From NCBI GenBank assembly GCA_017472255.1, contig JAFUQU010000048.1:1-64000 (forward strand): a stretch of 64,000 nt of DNA, in the 5' to 3' direction. The notes beneath the pieces are model-generated. The model saw only the letters and a list, made by a program, of their open reading frames with translations, ran no database searches and was not told where the DNA came from. Within the stretch, counting starts at the first letter, position 1, and each line of letters opens with the position of its first letter. Of this stretch, positions 8,674 through 16,455 are shown piece after piece. Position numbers and translations under genes: made by a program. The stretch is from Clostridia bacterium. GTDB lineage: Bacteria > Bacillota > Clostridia > Oscillospirales > CAG-272.

Positions 8674-8696
8674 GAAGTTCAGAAAATCTAAACTTC
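8674..8696. promoter_or_regulatory. Palindromic operator, copy 1
   Basis: A 23-bp near-perfect inverted repeat, half-sites GAAGTTCAGA and TCTAAACTTC around AAA, starts right after the -10 box where a repressor would block the promoter. A 21-nt identical copy recurs at 8944-8964. Confidence 0.65.
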
Positions 8697-8721
8697 ACGA
8701 GAGAAGAAGGAGCACCGCATC

Positions 8722-8961
8722 ATGCAGAGAATCGGAGAGATACGGTTCGACTACAGGGCGCTGTCAGACCGCATCGAGCGGATGTACGGCCGTGATGATT
8801 TCGCGGCGGCTATGCCCATGTCCCCGCGCCGTCTCGAGCGGCTGCTTACCGGGGAAGGGCAGTTTACTCAGCGGGAGATTCGCCGGGCGGCGGCGCTGCT
8901 GGGCATTCCCGACCGGGCGGTTTGCGCTTATTTTTTTACGCAGGAAGTTCAGAAAATCTAA
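8722..8961 (+). CDS. DUF739-type phage repressor-like protein
   Basis: A 79-residue protein with a single predicted helix-turn-helix (about 20-60: FAAAMPMSPRRLERLLTGEGQ). It ends AYFFTQEVQKI, a tail typical of the DUF739/phage XRE-like proteins of Firmicutes prophages. It opens with FDYRALSDRIERMYG, also typical. Start supported by AAGGAG. Its last codons overlap the second copy of the palindromic operator, so the sequence must serve both as coding DNA and as a binding site in front of the next gene. It is probably an autoregulating repressor, divergent from the XRE-ImmA pair. The circuit resembles a lysogeny or ICE switch without the rest of a prophage nearby. Confidence 0.75.
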   Translation: MQRIGEIRFDYRALSDRIERMYGRDDFAAAMPMSPRRLERLLTGEGQFTQREIRRAAALLGIPDRAVCAYFFTQEVQKI

Positions 8962-8964
8962 ACT
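8944..8964. promoter_or_regulatory. Palindromic operator, copy 2
   Basis: Twenty-one bases identical to the operator at 8674-8694, overlapping the last codons and stop of the DUF739 gene and ending 16 nt before the next start codon. It lies too close to the ribosome binding site to be chance. Confidence 0.6.
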
Positions 8965-8980
8965 CAAAGGAGTATACGTT

Positions 8981-9574
8981 ATGAATCTCTACAAATCTCA
9001 GCATTTCGCACTGACCGGCATCATCACCGCCGGAAAGAAACAGACTGCCGGACAGCTCTGGTTTGAAGGGCTGCCCTCCTATCTGGCTTCGGGCAGGGAG
9101 GTGACGGCCATCGAGGGGGGCGTCGTGGTGTCCGCCGGATGCTGCCTCGACCGCCGCTCCCGCCTGTCAAGGCTGGGCAACCATGTTCGCATCGCCGGAA
9201 GCAACGGTGTACACATCATCTACGGACGGCTGGCCTGCCGTCTGGTGAAGGAGGGCGATTTCGTGGTAAGCGGGCAGGAGATCGGCATTCAGGGTTCCAG
9301 CGGCGTGGGGCGGGGAGATTATCTGACACTGGAATTCCGCCGGAACAACCGCCGGGTGGACGGGCTGGAATACCTGAATCTGCCCCGGCGGATCGGTGTC
9401 TGCCAGACGCCGGAGGGAAGCCGCGCCGATATGATCTGCCAAGCCTGCCGCATCGACGACTGGACCAGGCTCCAGCTGGACAGCATTCCCGACATCTGGG
9501 ACATACTCTACCCCCACCTGAATCTAGCGCCGGCCTTTGATCTGTCGGAGTACGAGAATCGAATTATCTATTGA
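8981..9574 (+). CDS. M23-like (LytM fold) protein, probably non-catalytic
   Basis: A 197-residue protein. The pattern GNHVRIAG...IIYGRLACRLVKEGDFVVSGQEIG.QGSSG...DYLTLEFRRNNRRVDGLEYL follows the lysostaphin/LytM peptidase fold. However, the zinc ligands are lost: the usual YAH is YGR and the usual HLHFE is YLTLEF. There is no signal peptide, so it would act in the cytoplasm or be delivered by other means. The C-terminal ~55 residues have no match I recognise. Start at 8981 follows AAAGGAG. It forms a two-gene unit with the DUF739 gene, separated by 19 nt that hold the second operator copy. A binding or regulatory role is more likely than peptidoglycan cleavage. Confidence 0.6.
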   Translation: MNLYKSQHFALTGIITAGKKQTAGQLWFEGLPSYLASGREVTAIEGGVVVSAGCCLDRRSRLSRLGNHVRIAGSNGVHIIYGRLACRLVKEGDFVVSGQEIGIQGSSGVGRGDYLTLEFRRNNRRVDGLEYLNLPRRIGVCQTPEGSRADMICQACRIDDWTRLQLDSIPDIWDILYPHLNLAPAFDLSEYENRIIY

Positions 9575-9604
9575 AAAAAAGACGCCGCGCGGATGCGCGG
9601 CGTC
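9573..9604 (-). terminator. Intrinsic terminator of the solute-binding protein gene
   Basis: GACGCCGCGC pairs with GCGCGGCGTC (loop GGAT). On the minus strand it runs into seven T residues. It follows the stop at 9611. Confidence 0.85.
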
Positions 9605-9610
9605 GGATTA

Positions 9611-11095
9611 TTACTGAAGTTCCTTAAGGGTGGCGATGGTTGTGTCTAATTTTTCCTGTGCTGCAGTTACCCAGCCGTCATGCCAGGACATCCAGCTGTC
9701 GGTCAGTGCGGCGATCTGATTCTTGAAAGCGCCCTGGGGATCGCCGATGGTTGAGGTATAGGAGGTGGCAAAGCTGAAAGTGACCGAGGATTTGATCAGG
9801 TCGAACATCTGCGCCGTTTCGTCATCTCTCGAATACTTGACCTTGAGGGCGTTCTCGAAATAAGCCGGGGAGACGGTGCGGTAGGATTCGGAGGCGAAGC
9901 ACTCCAGAACGGCGGCGGACATATTGGGGTCAACGGTGGTCAAGGGAATGCAGAAGCTGGAGTAGGTAGCGCGGGCGGTGGTGCTGTAGTTTTCCTGCGC
10001 TTCGTCCCACTTGGGGAAGGGAACGACGCCGTAGTCGAAGGCGTCGATGTCGCGGTAGCTGCTGGTATCCTTGAATTCGCCGGTGCAGAAGAGTACGCGG
10101 CCCTCGGAGAACGCGGTTACGTAATCAACTTTGGTCGAGGTGATGAAGGCGTCGTTATCCTTGAAGAGCGAGACCAGCTTTTCTACAGCGCTGACAACCT
10201 TTTCGTTGTTGAAGACCAGCTTGGACGGATAGCCATCGGCATCACGTTCCACAATCTGGAGATTGAAGGAATCGATGAAGCCGTAGAGCTGATTATAGCT
10301 GCCCGTAGCCAAGCCGAAGCGGTCTGCGTCGGATTTCGCGCCGTCGCTGTCTAAATCCTGATAGACGTTTTTTGTCAGCTCCACAACCTTGTCGATGGTC
10401 CATTCGCCGTTGTTGACGATTTCATACAGGTCGGGGATGTTGAAGTCCTCGCAGATGCTCTTGTTGTAGAAAACGCACATCATGCCGTTGATCAGTCCCA
10501 GCGAAGCGTCGCCAGAGGCGAAGTAGAGCTTGTTGTCCACTGCCAACTCATCCAGCAGACCGGCAGCCCACCAAGGCTTGTCAAAGTCAAGGTAATCGAG
10601 GGTGTTCAGGTTGGTCAGCAGCCCCTCCAGCGTCAGGGTGGACAGCTGATTGGACAGCACTGCGCAAAGATCATACTCACCGTCTGCCGCCATGACGCTT
10701 TGCTTGATCAGACCGTTGAAGGTTTTTCTGTCCGCCCATTCGCCGGGCTGAGCGATGAAGTTCAGCTTGACGCCCAGACGATCCTCCACCGTCTGGTTGC
10801 GCTTCCAGAGTGCATCGTCCACGATGTCGCCGGTCTGTTCATCTACAAAGAATTCGGTGTTGGCGACGGCTTCGCGAATCAGGATGTTGACCTCCTTGCC
10901 GCCGAAATTGGTACCGGCGGGGATTTCGTCCAGCAGGAAGCCGTTGGCGTCGCGGGTGGGGTCGGTGGTTTCAGCGGGGACGGTAGTGTCGGAGGGGGTA
11001 TTATTGCCGCCCGAGGATGCGGAACCACCGCAGGATGAAACGGCAGATGCCAGCATGGCCAGAAGCAGCAGCGCAGAAATGGTTTGCTTTTTCAT
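9611..11095 (-). CDS. Orphan extracellular solute-binding lipoprotein (family 1 type)
   Basis: A 494-residue exported lipoprotein. The signal peptide ends ASAVSSC with the lipid-bearing Cys at 22, followed by a Ser/Gly/Thr/Pro linker. The mature part has the layout of ABC sugar-binding proteins: an N-terminal lobe with NILIREAVANTEFFVDEQTGD and repeated D/W/Y-rich segments such as FDKPWWAAGLLDELAV. No permease or ATPase genes adjoin it; it is monocistronic with its own terminator. A second protein of the same type lies at 47458. Such orphans usually share transport components encoded elsewhere, or act as sensors. The ligand is unknown; an oligosaccharide is plausible. Confidence 0.85.
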   Translation of the reverse strand: MKKQTISALLLLAMLASAVSSCGGSASSGGNNTPSDTTVPAETTDPTRDANGFLLDEIPAGTNFGGKEVNILIREAVANTEFFVDEQTGDIVDDALWKRNQTVEDRLGVKLNFIAQPGEWADRKTFNGLIKQSVMAADGEYDLCAVLSNQLSTLTLEGLLTNLNTLDYLDFDKPWWAAGLLDELAVDNKLYFASGDASLGLINGMMCVFYNKSICEDFNIPDLYEIVNNGEWTIDKVVELTKNVYQDLDSDGAKSDADRFGLATGSYNQLYGFIDSFNLQIVERDADGYPSKLVFNNEKVVSAVEKLVSLFKDNDAFITSTKVDYVTAFSEGRVLFCTGEFKDTSSYRDIDAFDYGVVPFPKWDEAQENYSTTARATYSSFCIPLTTVDPNMSAAVLECFASESYRTVSPAYFENALKVKYSRDDETAQMFDLIKSSVTFSFATSYTSTIGDPQGAFKNQIAALTDSWMSWHDGWVTAAQEKLDTTIATLKELQ

Positions 11096-11317
11096 GTTGT
11101 TTTCTCCTTCTTTGTTTGAATTTTATTTCATCAAGAGGCTTTTGCATATTTATTATAACACAAAAAATAGTCGTCTGATATTAAAAATCAACACAGGAAC
11201 ATGAAAAATCAAACTTCTTTTTGCGCCGGGGCTGACACATTCCCGCGCCGTCTGCATACCATGATAACGAGGGCGGCATAAGGCCGTCCTGTGAGACACC
11301 ATGACAGGAGGATTATT

Positions 11318-12337
11318 ATGTCAGAAAATCGGAACAGCTTCTGCGGATGCAGAAGCAACGGGAATGGCAGCACCTTCACTGGAAACGGTACTGCCTCCGG
11401 TGCGTCCGCCGCCAGCACCGCCGGTGCTGCCGCCGGCATCGGTGCGGGCAGCGTGCTGATCGACACCTATCAGGTGTTCGACAGCTGCCGCGACCGCGAC
11501 TGCTTTGAGGACGTCCGGGTCTATCTGGACGAGGCAGGTCAGTGCATCATCGAGCACACCGGGCAGGTGCGCACCAAATCGGCGGAAATCTGCTCGTCCG
11601 CCATCAGCGTGGAGCCGGTGCAGCTCAGCCGCGGCTTCTACCGCGTAACCGTCCGCTTCTATGTACATCTGGAACTGGAGGCCTGCACCTGCCCTGGCAA
11701 ACCCCAGTGCTTCAACGGCGTGGCAGCCGTGGAGAAATCCGTCGTGCTGTTCGGAGGTGAAGGTTCGGTGCGCATTTTCCGTTCGAACGCGGTATCGGAC
11801 AGCTTCTGCTCCCGTCCGTGCAGCGGCGAGATGACCACCAATCTGCCGGTAGCGGTGGTGGAAGCGGTGGATCCCGTCATTCTCGGTACCCGTGTGATTG
11901 ATCCTTCCAGTGGATGCAGCTGCTCCTGCTGCTGCTCCTGCGAGGATATGCCCGAGCAGGTGGTCAACCTGTTCGGCGGCATCGTGGACAGCACGTCCCG
12001 TCAGCTGGCGGTATCGCTGGGCTTCTTCTCTGTGATTCGTCTGGAGCGCCCCGAGCAGTATCTGATCAACGCGGTGGAATTCAGCGTGCCCGACAAGGAA
12101 TGCCCGGTCAACGAGGACGACAGCCCCTGCGACACCTTCCGCCGCATGGCATTCCCCACCGAGGAGTTCGCGCCCGGACGCACCGCCGCCATCAACACCG
12201 ACAACGGCTGCGGCTGCCATCGTGACCATGATCGGGACGACGATGACTGCGACAGCCGCGGTTCCCGCGAGGGACGCAGCGGCGACCGTGAGAATCGTGA
12301 AGGACGCAGCGGCGAACGCGGCTGCGGATGCAGATAA
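11318..12337 (+). CDS. Cys-rich conserved hypothetical protein, possibly spore- or surface-associated
   Basis: A 339-residue protein with no signal peptide. A Gly/Ala/Ser/Thr-rich N-terminus leads to the block VFDSCRDRDCFEDVRVYL, which I recall from widespread uncharacterised clostridial proteins. A beta-rich core follows with paired cysteines (CTCPGKPQC, FCSRPC) and a CSCSCCCSC cluster near 199. The tail is highly charged, with a repeat (REGRSGDR, REGRSGER) and final GCGCR. Cys clusters and a charged tail fit spore coat or crust proteins, but this is inference. Start at 11318 is fixed by AGGAGG. It is monocistronic with a strong terminator. Confidence 0.65.
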   Translation: MSENRNSFCGCRSNGNGSTFTGNGTASGASAASTAGAAAGIGAGSVLIDTYQVFDSCRDRDCFEDVRVYLDEAGQCIIEHTGQVRTKSAEICSSAISVEPVQLSRGFYRVTVRFYVHLELEACTCPGKPQCFNGVAAVEKSVVLFGGEGSVRIFRSNAVSDSFCSRPCSGEMTTNLPVAVVEAVDPVILGTRVIDPSSGCSCSCCCSCEDMPEQVVNLFGGIVDSTSRQLAVSLGFFSVIRLERPEQYLINAVEFSVPDKECPVNEDDSPCDTFRRMAFPTEEFAPGRTAAINTDNGCGCHRDHDRDDDDCDSRGSREGRSGDRENREGRSGERGCGCR

Positions 12338-12374
12338 GCGCCGTCAAACTGCTTGAATCGACAGCATAAACCAA

Positions 12375-12410
12375 CGCCATGCGGATTAATGTCCGCATGG
12401 CGTATTTTTT
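12375..12410 (+). terminator. Intrinsic terminator
   Basis: CGCCATGCGGA and its complement form an 11-bp stem (loop TTAATG) followed by TATTTTTT. Confidence 0.9.
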
Positions 12411-12474
12411 ACGTACTTTACAAAAACATGACAGCCGCTACAGAAGCGTGACAAAGGTTTACTACCAATTTACG
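12408..12474 (+). promoter_or_regulatory. Array of Pho-box-like heptads upstream of pst
   Basis: Seven heptads of the form N(T/A)T(T/G)AC(A/N) occur with cores at about 12410, 12419, 12430, 12439, 12450, 12460 and 12471. Three pairs (12419/12430, 12439/12450, 12460/12471) have the 11-nt phase of PhoB/PhoP boxes. Read on the minus strand, the first pair is CTGTCAT-N4-TTGTAAA, close to the textbook Pho box. A TATACT -10 element follows at 12507-12512. Phosphate-starvation control of pstSCAB is inferred. Confidence 0.65.
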
Positions 12475-12563
12475 GGAGCGTGCCGACGGCGATGACAGAG
12501 GGGAGGTATACTGTTATCGTGCAAAGGAAAAAGAAAATTGAATCATGCAAGGAGTTATGAATT

Positions 12564-13433
12564 ATGAAAAACAGAACAAAATCCCTCATCGCCGCCGCTA
12601 TTCTCGCAGCCGCATCGCTGAGCGCCTGTGGTTCGCAGAGCTTTGATCCCTCCGCCGAAATCGGCGTGATTTCCCGAGAGGAAGGCTCGGGCACCCGTGG
12701 CGCGTTCATCGAGCTGTTCGGCATTGAAAAGAAGAACGACGCAGGCGAGAAGGTTGACTACACCACACAGTCTGCCGTCATTACCAGCTCCACCTCGGTT
12801 ATGCTGACCACCGTGGCGGGCGATCCCCATGCCATCGGCTATATCTCCCTCGGTTCGCTGAACGACACCGTGAAGGCGCTTCCCATCGACGGCGTGGAAG
12901 CCAGCGTAGAGAACATCAAGAACGATACTTATAAAGCAGCACGCCCCTTCAACATTGCAACCAAGGCTGAAATCAGCGACGTCGCCGCCGATTTCATCGC
13001 CTTCATCATGAGCGCCGACGGTCAGGCGGTTGTCGAGGATAACGGTTATATCGCCGTGTCCGACGCGGCCGCGTACAGCGGTTCGGAGGATTCCGGCAAG
13101 ATCGTGGTGTCCGGCTCCAGCTCGGTTTCGCCGGTGATGGAGAAGCTCAAGGAAGCCTACATCGCAAAGAACCCCGGCGTGACCATCGAAATCCAGACCA
13201 GTGACTCCTCCACCGGCGTCAGCGACGCGATCAAGGGCATATGCGACATCGGCATGGCTTCCCGTGAGCTGAAGTCCTCCGAAACCGAGCAGGGTCTGAC
13301 CTCCACCACCATCGCCATGGACGGCATCGCGGTCATCGTCAACCACAGCAATACCGTATCCGGTCTGACCAGCGAGCAGGTCTGCGCCATCTTCACCGGC
13401 GAGGCCGCCGTCTGGAGCGACGTTATCGGCTGA
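12564..13433 (+). CDS. pstS: Phosphate-binding lipoprotein PstS, circularly permuted
   Basis: A 289-residue lipoprotein (lipobox ending SAC, Cys22) that captures phosphate for the Pst ABC importer. The family motifs are present but in swapped order. Residues ~30-165 carry what is normally the C-terminal part (SREEGSGTRGAFIELF, AIGYISLGSL, ARPFNIAT, MSADGQAVV). Residues ~178-289 carry the normal N-terminal part (VVSGSSSVSPVMEKL, DIGMASRELK, AMDGIAVIVN, IFTGEAAVWSDV). The break falls at the inter-lobe hinge, so the fold can still close. Ser, Thr and Arg phosphate ligands in SGTR and GSSSV are kept. Start follows AAGGAG. First gene of pstSCAB. Confidence 0.9.
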   Translation: MKNRTKSLIAAAILAAASLSACGSQSFDPSAEIGVISREEGSGTRGAFIELFGIEKKNDAGEKVDYTTQSAVITSSTSVMLTTVAGDPHAIGYISLGSLNDTVKALPIDGVEASVENIKNDTYKAARPFNIATKAEISDVAADFIAFIMSADGQAVVEDNGYIAVSDAAAYSGSEDSGKIVVSGSSSVSPVMEKLKEAYIAKNPGVTIEIQTSDSSTGVSDAIKGICDIGMASRELKSSETEQGLTSTTIAMDGIAVIVNHSNTVSGLTSEQVCAIFTGEAAVWSDVIG

Positions 13434-13450
13434 GAGCCGCTGTCACAGCC

Positions 13451-14299
13451 ATGAAAAATCTGCGCGAAAAGCTGATGCACGCCGTCTTTCTTCTGACGGC
13501 CTGCGTATCGGTGGCTGCGGTGCTTCTGATCTGCCTGTTCCTGTTTGCCAGCGGGTTCCCGGCCATCGCCGAGATCGGACCGTTCAACTTTCTGCTGGGC
13601 AGCGAATGGCGTCCGGCCAATGATCTCTACGGCATCTTCCCGATGATTGTCGGCAGCCTGTATGTCACCGCCGGCGCGCTGCTGATTGGCGTGCCGGTGG
13701 GCATCCTGACGGCGGTGTTCCTGGCGCGCTTCTGTCCGAAGCGGCTCTACCGGGTGATGAAACCCGCGGTGAACCTGATGGCGGGCATTCCGTCGGTGGT
13801 TTACGGCTTCTTCGGGCTGGTGGTGCTGGTACCGCTGGTGCGGGAGCTGTTCGGCGGACGGGGCATGAGCGTGCTGACCGCGTCCCTTCTGCTGGGGCTG
13901 ATGATTCTGCCCACGATCATCAACGTGTCCGAATCGGCGATCCGCGCGGTTCCGCAGAGCTATTACGAGGGCGGGCTGGCGTTGGGCGCCACCCACGAGC
14001 GCAGCGTTTTCTACGCCATGCTGCCCGCCGCGAAAAGCGGTATTTTCGCGGGCGTGGTGCTGGGCGTGGGACGCGCCATCGGCGAAACCATGGCGGTCAT
14101 GATGGTGGCGGGCAATCAGCCGGTCATCCCGGACAGCCTGACCGACGGTGTGCGCACGCTGACCACCAACATCGTGCTGGAGATGGGCTATTCCACCGAC
14201 CTGCACCGGGAAGCGCTGATCGCTACGGCTGTGGTGCTTTTCGTCTTCGTGCTGATCATCAATGTCAGCTTCTCGCTGCTTAAACAGAAAAAATCCTGA
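13451..14299 (+). CDS. pstC: Phosphate ABC transporter permease PstC
   Basis: A 282-residue inner-membrane permease that forms half of the phosphate channel with PstA. Six hydrophobic segments are visible, the first at about 13-38 (FLLTACVSVAAVLLICLFLF). The permease-ATPase coupling region reads YYEGGLALGATHERSVFYAMLPAAKSGI, the EAA loop, followed by GRAIGETMAVMMVAGN as in all PstC proteins. Length is typical. It starts 17 nt after pstS. A 128-nt gap with hairpins separates it from pstA, unusual in this operon. Confidence 0.95.
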   Translation: MKNLREKLMHAVFLLTACVSVAAVLLICLFLFASGFPAIAEIGPFNFLLGSEWRPANDLYGIFPMIVGSLYVTAGALLIGVPVGILTAVFLARFCPKRLYRVMKPAVNLMAGIPSVVYGFFGLVVLVPLVRELFGGRGMSVLTASLLLGLMILPTIINVSESAIRAVPQSYYEGGLALGATHERSVFYAMLPAAKSGIFAGVVLGVGRAIGETMAVMMVAGNQPVIPDSLTDGVRTLTTNIVLEMGYSTDLHREALIATAVVLFVFVLIINVSFSLLKQKKS

Positions 14300-14300
14300 C

Positions 14301-14427
14301 GGAGGTTAACGTGAAAAATAGATTTTTCACGCATGGTTTTTGTGTTCTTCATTGCCCTCGGCAATGATTTTGCTGCGCAAAACCGCCCACAAATTCCCAA
14401 TAAGGAAGCTTTCGCTGAGCGAAAGCC
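14301..14427 (+). repeat. Hairpin-rich insertion between pstC and pstA
   Basis: The stretch begins just after a good ribosome binding site (GGAGGTTAAC) and holds at least four short perfect hairpins: GTGAAAAAT/ATTTTTCAC, ATTGCC/GGCAAT, TTTTGC/GCAAAA and GCTTTCGC/GCGAAAGC. It ends just before the pstA start. It has no open frame beyond 17 codons. It looks like a small palindromic element inserted between the ribosome binding site and the start codon. Confidence 0.5.
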
Positions 14428-15336
14428 ATGGTAATTATTATGAATCGTACCTTAACCAGACCAATCGCGCTTCCCCTGCATAAACCCGAACGGCGGCGCC
14501 GCGACATCCAAACACCCCTTCTGCGGGGAGCCGTCTGGACGGCGGCTATGCTGACGCTGGCGTCTTTAGGCTTTCTCATCGCCTATATCCTGATCAAGGG
14601 CATTCCGAATCTGACGCCCTCGCTGTTTGCATGGACATACAACTCCACCAACGTGTCGCTGACCCCCGCGCTGATCAATACGCTGTACATGATTCTGCTG
14701 GCGCTGGGAATCTCCGTTCCCGTGGGTATCGGCGCGGCGGTGTACATGACCGAATACGCAAAGCGGGGCAGTAAGCTGGTTAAGCTGGTGCGGGTCACTG
14801 CCGAAACCCTGTCGGGCATTCCGTCCATCGTCTATGGTCTGTTCGGCTCACTGTTCTTCGTGGACTCGTGCGGCTTCGGGCTGTCGCTGCTGTCGGGCGG
14901 ACTGACGCTGGCCATCATGATTCTGCCGCTGATCATGCGCACCGCCGAGGAAGCGCTGCTGGCGGTTCCGGACAGCTGGCGGGAAGGCAGCTTCGGACTT
15001 GGCGCGGGACGTGTGCGCACGGTTTTCCGCATTATCCTGCCCGCAGCCATCCCCGGCATTCTGTCCGGCGTGATTTTGGCTGTCGGACGGATTATGGGCG
15101 AATCGGCGGCGTTGATCTTCACGGCGGGCACCGTAGCCGAGGCGGCGGGAAGTCTGCTTGACTCCACCCGCACGCTGGCGGTTCATATGTATACGCTGTC
15201 CGGCGAAGGACTGTACATCGAGCAGGCTTATGCAACGGCGGTGGTTCTGCTGGTGCTGGCGGCGGTTGTCAATGGGCTGTCCGGGCTGGCGGCGCGCTGC
15301 CTGACCGGAGGGAGGGGAAGCCAATGGATAAGATGA
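14428..15336 (+). CDS. pstA: Phosphate ABC transporter permease PstA
   Basis: A 302-residue permease, partner of PstC. After a basic N-terminus it has six hydrophobic segments. The EAA coupling loop reads [28 protein letters not shown] and is followed by [15 protein letters not shown], the PstA signature. The start is either ATG 14428 or ATG 14440 (MNRTL); neither has a ribosome binding site at normal distance, because a hairpin (GCTTTCGC/GCGAAAGC) lies between AAGGAAG and the ATG. The GGAGGTTAAC at 14302 may be the displaced original site. Its last 13 bases overlap pstB, so the two are translationally coupled. Confidence 0.93.
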   Translation: MVIIMNRTLTRPIALPLHKPERRRRDIQTPLLRGAVWTAAMLTLASLGFLIAYILIKGIPNLTPSLFAWTYNSTNVSLTPALINTLYMILLALGISVPVGIGAAVYMTEYAKRGSKLVKLVRVTAETLSGIPSIVYGLFGSLFFVDSCGFGLSLLSGGLTLAIMILPLIMRTAEEALLAVPDSWREGSFGLGAGRVRTVFRIILPAAIPGILSGVILAVGRIMGESAALIFTAGTVAEAAGSLLDSTRTLAVHMYTLSGEGLYIEQAYATAVVLLVLAAVVNGLSGLAARCLTGGRGSQWIR

Positions 15337-16073
15337 CCGTCGAACACATGAATCTGTGGTATGGCAATGTGCAGGCGTTGAAGGACGTGAGCCTGACGAT
15401 TCCTGCGGGGCAGATTACCGCCCTCATTGGGCCGTCGGGCTGCGGCAAATCCACGCTGCTCAAGAGCATGAACCGGATGAATGATTTGGTGGAAGGCTGT
15501 CGGATTGAGGGGCAGATCAGGCTGGACGGGGAGGACATCCACGGCGGCATGGACGTGAACCTGCTGCGCCGCCGGGTGGGCATGGTTTTCCAGAAGCCCA
15601 ATCCCTTTCCGATGAGCATCTACGACAATATCGCCTTTGGACCGCGCACCCACGGTATTCGCGCAAAGGCGGAGCTGGACGGAATCGTCGAGCGTTCCCT
15701 GCGGGGCGCGGCGATTTGGGACGAGGTGAAGGATCGGCTGAAAAAGTCGGCGCTGGGTCTGTCCGGCGGACAGCAGCAGCGGCTTTGTATCGCCCGAGCG
15801 CTGGCTGTGGAACCGGAGGTGCTGCTGATGGACGAGCCGACGTCGGCGTTGGATCCGATCTCCACGTCGCGCATCGAGGAACTGGCTGTGGAGCTGAAAG
15901 GGCGCTACACAATCGTCATCGTGACGCACAATATGCAGCAGGCGGCGCGGATATCCGACAGGACGGCGTTTTTCCTGCTGGGCGAGCTTGTGGAGACTGA
16001 CGCCACCGCGCGCATCTTCGATGCGCCCCGGGATCCGCGAACTGCCGATTATATTGCCGGACGGTTTGGATGA
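15324..16073 (+). CDS. pstB: Phosphate ABC transporter ATP-binding protein PstB
   Basis: A 249-residue ABC ATPase that powers phosphate import. Walker [10 protein letters not shown] is at ~36-44, the Q-loop [14 protein letters not shown], the signature [15 protein letters not shown], Walker [13 protein letters not shown] and the switch His in VTHN are all present. [14 protein letters not shown] is specific for PstB. It is the last gene of pstSCAB and ends at a strong terminator. PhoU, which commonly follows pstB, is not found here, nor is a PhoR/PhoP pair in the window. Confidence 0.96.
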   Translation: MDKMTVEHMNLWYGNVQALKDVSLTIPAGQITALIGPSGCGKSTLLKSMNRMNDLVEGCRIEGQIRLDGEDIHGGMDVNLLRRRVGMVFQKPNPFPMSIYDNIAFGPRTHGIRAKAELDGIVERSLRGAAIWDEVKDRLKKSALGLSGGQQQRLCIARALAVEPEVLLMDEPTSALDPISTSRIEELAVELKGRYTIVIVTHNMQQAARISDRTAFFLLGELVETDATARIFDAPRDPRTADYIAGRFG

Positions 16074-16074
16074 A

Positions 16075-16106
16075 AAAGTTCCGACGGAGGAATCCGTCGG
16101 AACTTT
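16075..16106 (+). terminator. Terminator of the pst operon
   Basis: AAGTTCCGACGGA and its complement (loop GGAA) followed by TTATAT, directly after the pstB stop. Confidence 0.85.
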
Positions 16107-16119
16107 TATATATGGAAAT

Positions 16120-16147
16120 CAAAAAGACCTGGGGACGAATCCCCAGG
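16120..16147 (-). terminator. Terminator of the tRNA-Asp/tRNA-Thr unit
   Basis: On the minus strand CCTGGGGA-TTCG-TCCCCAGG followed by TCTTTTTG, just after the tRNA-Thr CCA end. Confidence 0.9.
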
Positions 16148-16154
16148 CTTGTTT

Positions 16155-16230
<76 letters not shown>

Positions 16231-16234
16231 GTGA

Positions 16235-16311
16235 TGGCGACCGAGATGGGGTTCGAACCCACGACCTCTAGCGTGACAGGCTAGCGTTCTAACCAGCTGA
16301 ACTACCCGGCC
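16235..16311 (-). tRNA. tRNA-Asp (GTC)
   Basis: Complete cloverleaf on the minus strand: acceptor GGCCGGG/CTCGGTC, discriminator G, encoded CCA. The anticodon stem CTAGC/GCTAG encloses CTGTCAC, giving anticodon GTC. The T-loop is GTTCGAACC. It is the first gene of a two-tRNA transcript. Confidence 0.95.
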
Positions 16312-16331
16312 ATCTCTTCATCACGAATAAT

Positions 16332-16360
16332 ATTATATCATATCCAAACCCGCTTGTCAA
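16332..16360 (-). promoter_or_regulatory. Perfect promoter of the tRNA unit
   Basis: On the minus strand TTGACA (16360-16355), 17-nt spacer, TATAAT (16337-16332), 20 nt before tRNA-Asp. Confidence 0.9.
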
Positions 16361-16408
16361 TAGGTTTTCAAAAGTTTTTTGAAAATTTTTTGAGGAAATT
16401 TTCCGCTG

Positions 16409-16443
16409 AAAAACGCGCACACATGATTTCATGCGTGCGCGTT
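16409..16443 (-). terminator. Terminator of the zinc-ribbon protein gene
   Basis: On the minus strand a ~13-bp GC-rich stem (AACGCGCACGCAT with one mismatch) around GAAA is followed by TTTTT. Confidence 0.8.
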
Positions 16444-16455
16444 CGATTTGTGCGA

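Noticed and set aside
13157..14206. 349-codon minus-strand frame opposite pstS/pstC
   Set aside because: His/Arg/Gln-rich translation typical of an antisense shadow; the plus strand carries clear Pst proteins.
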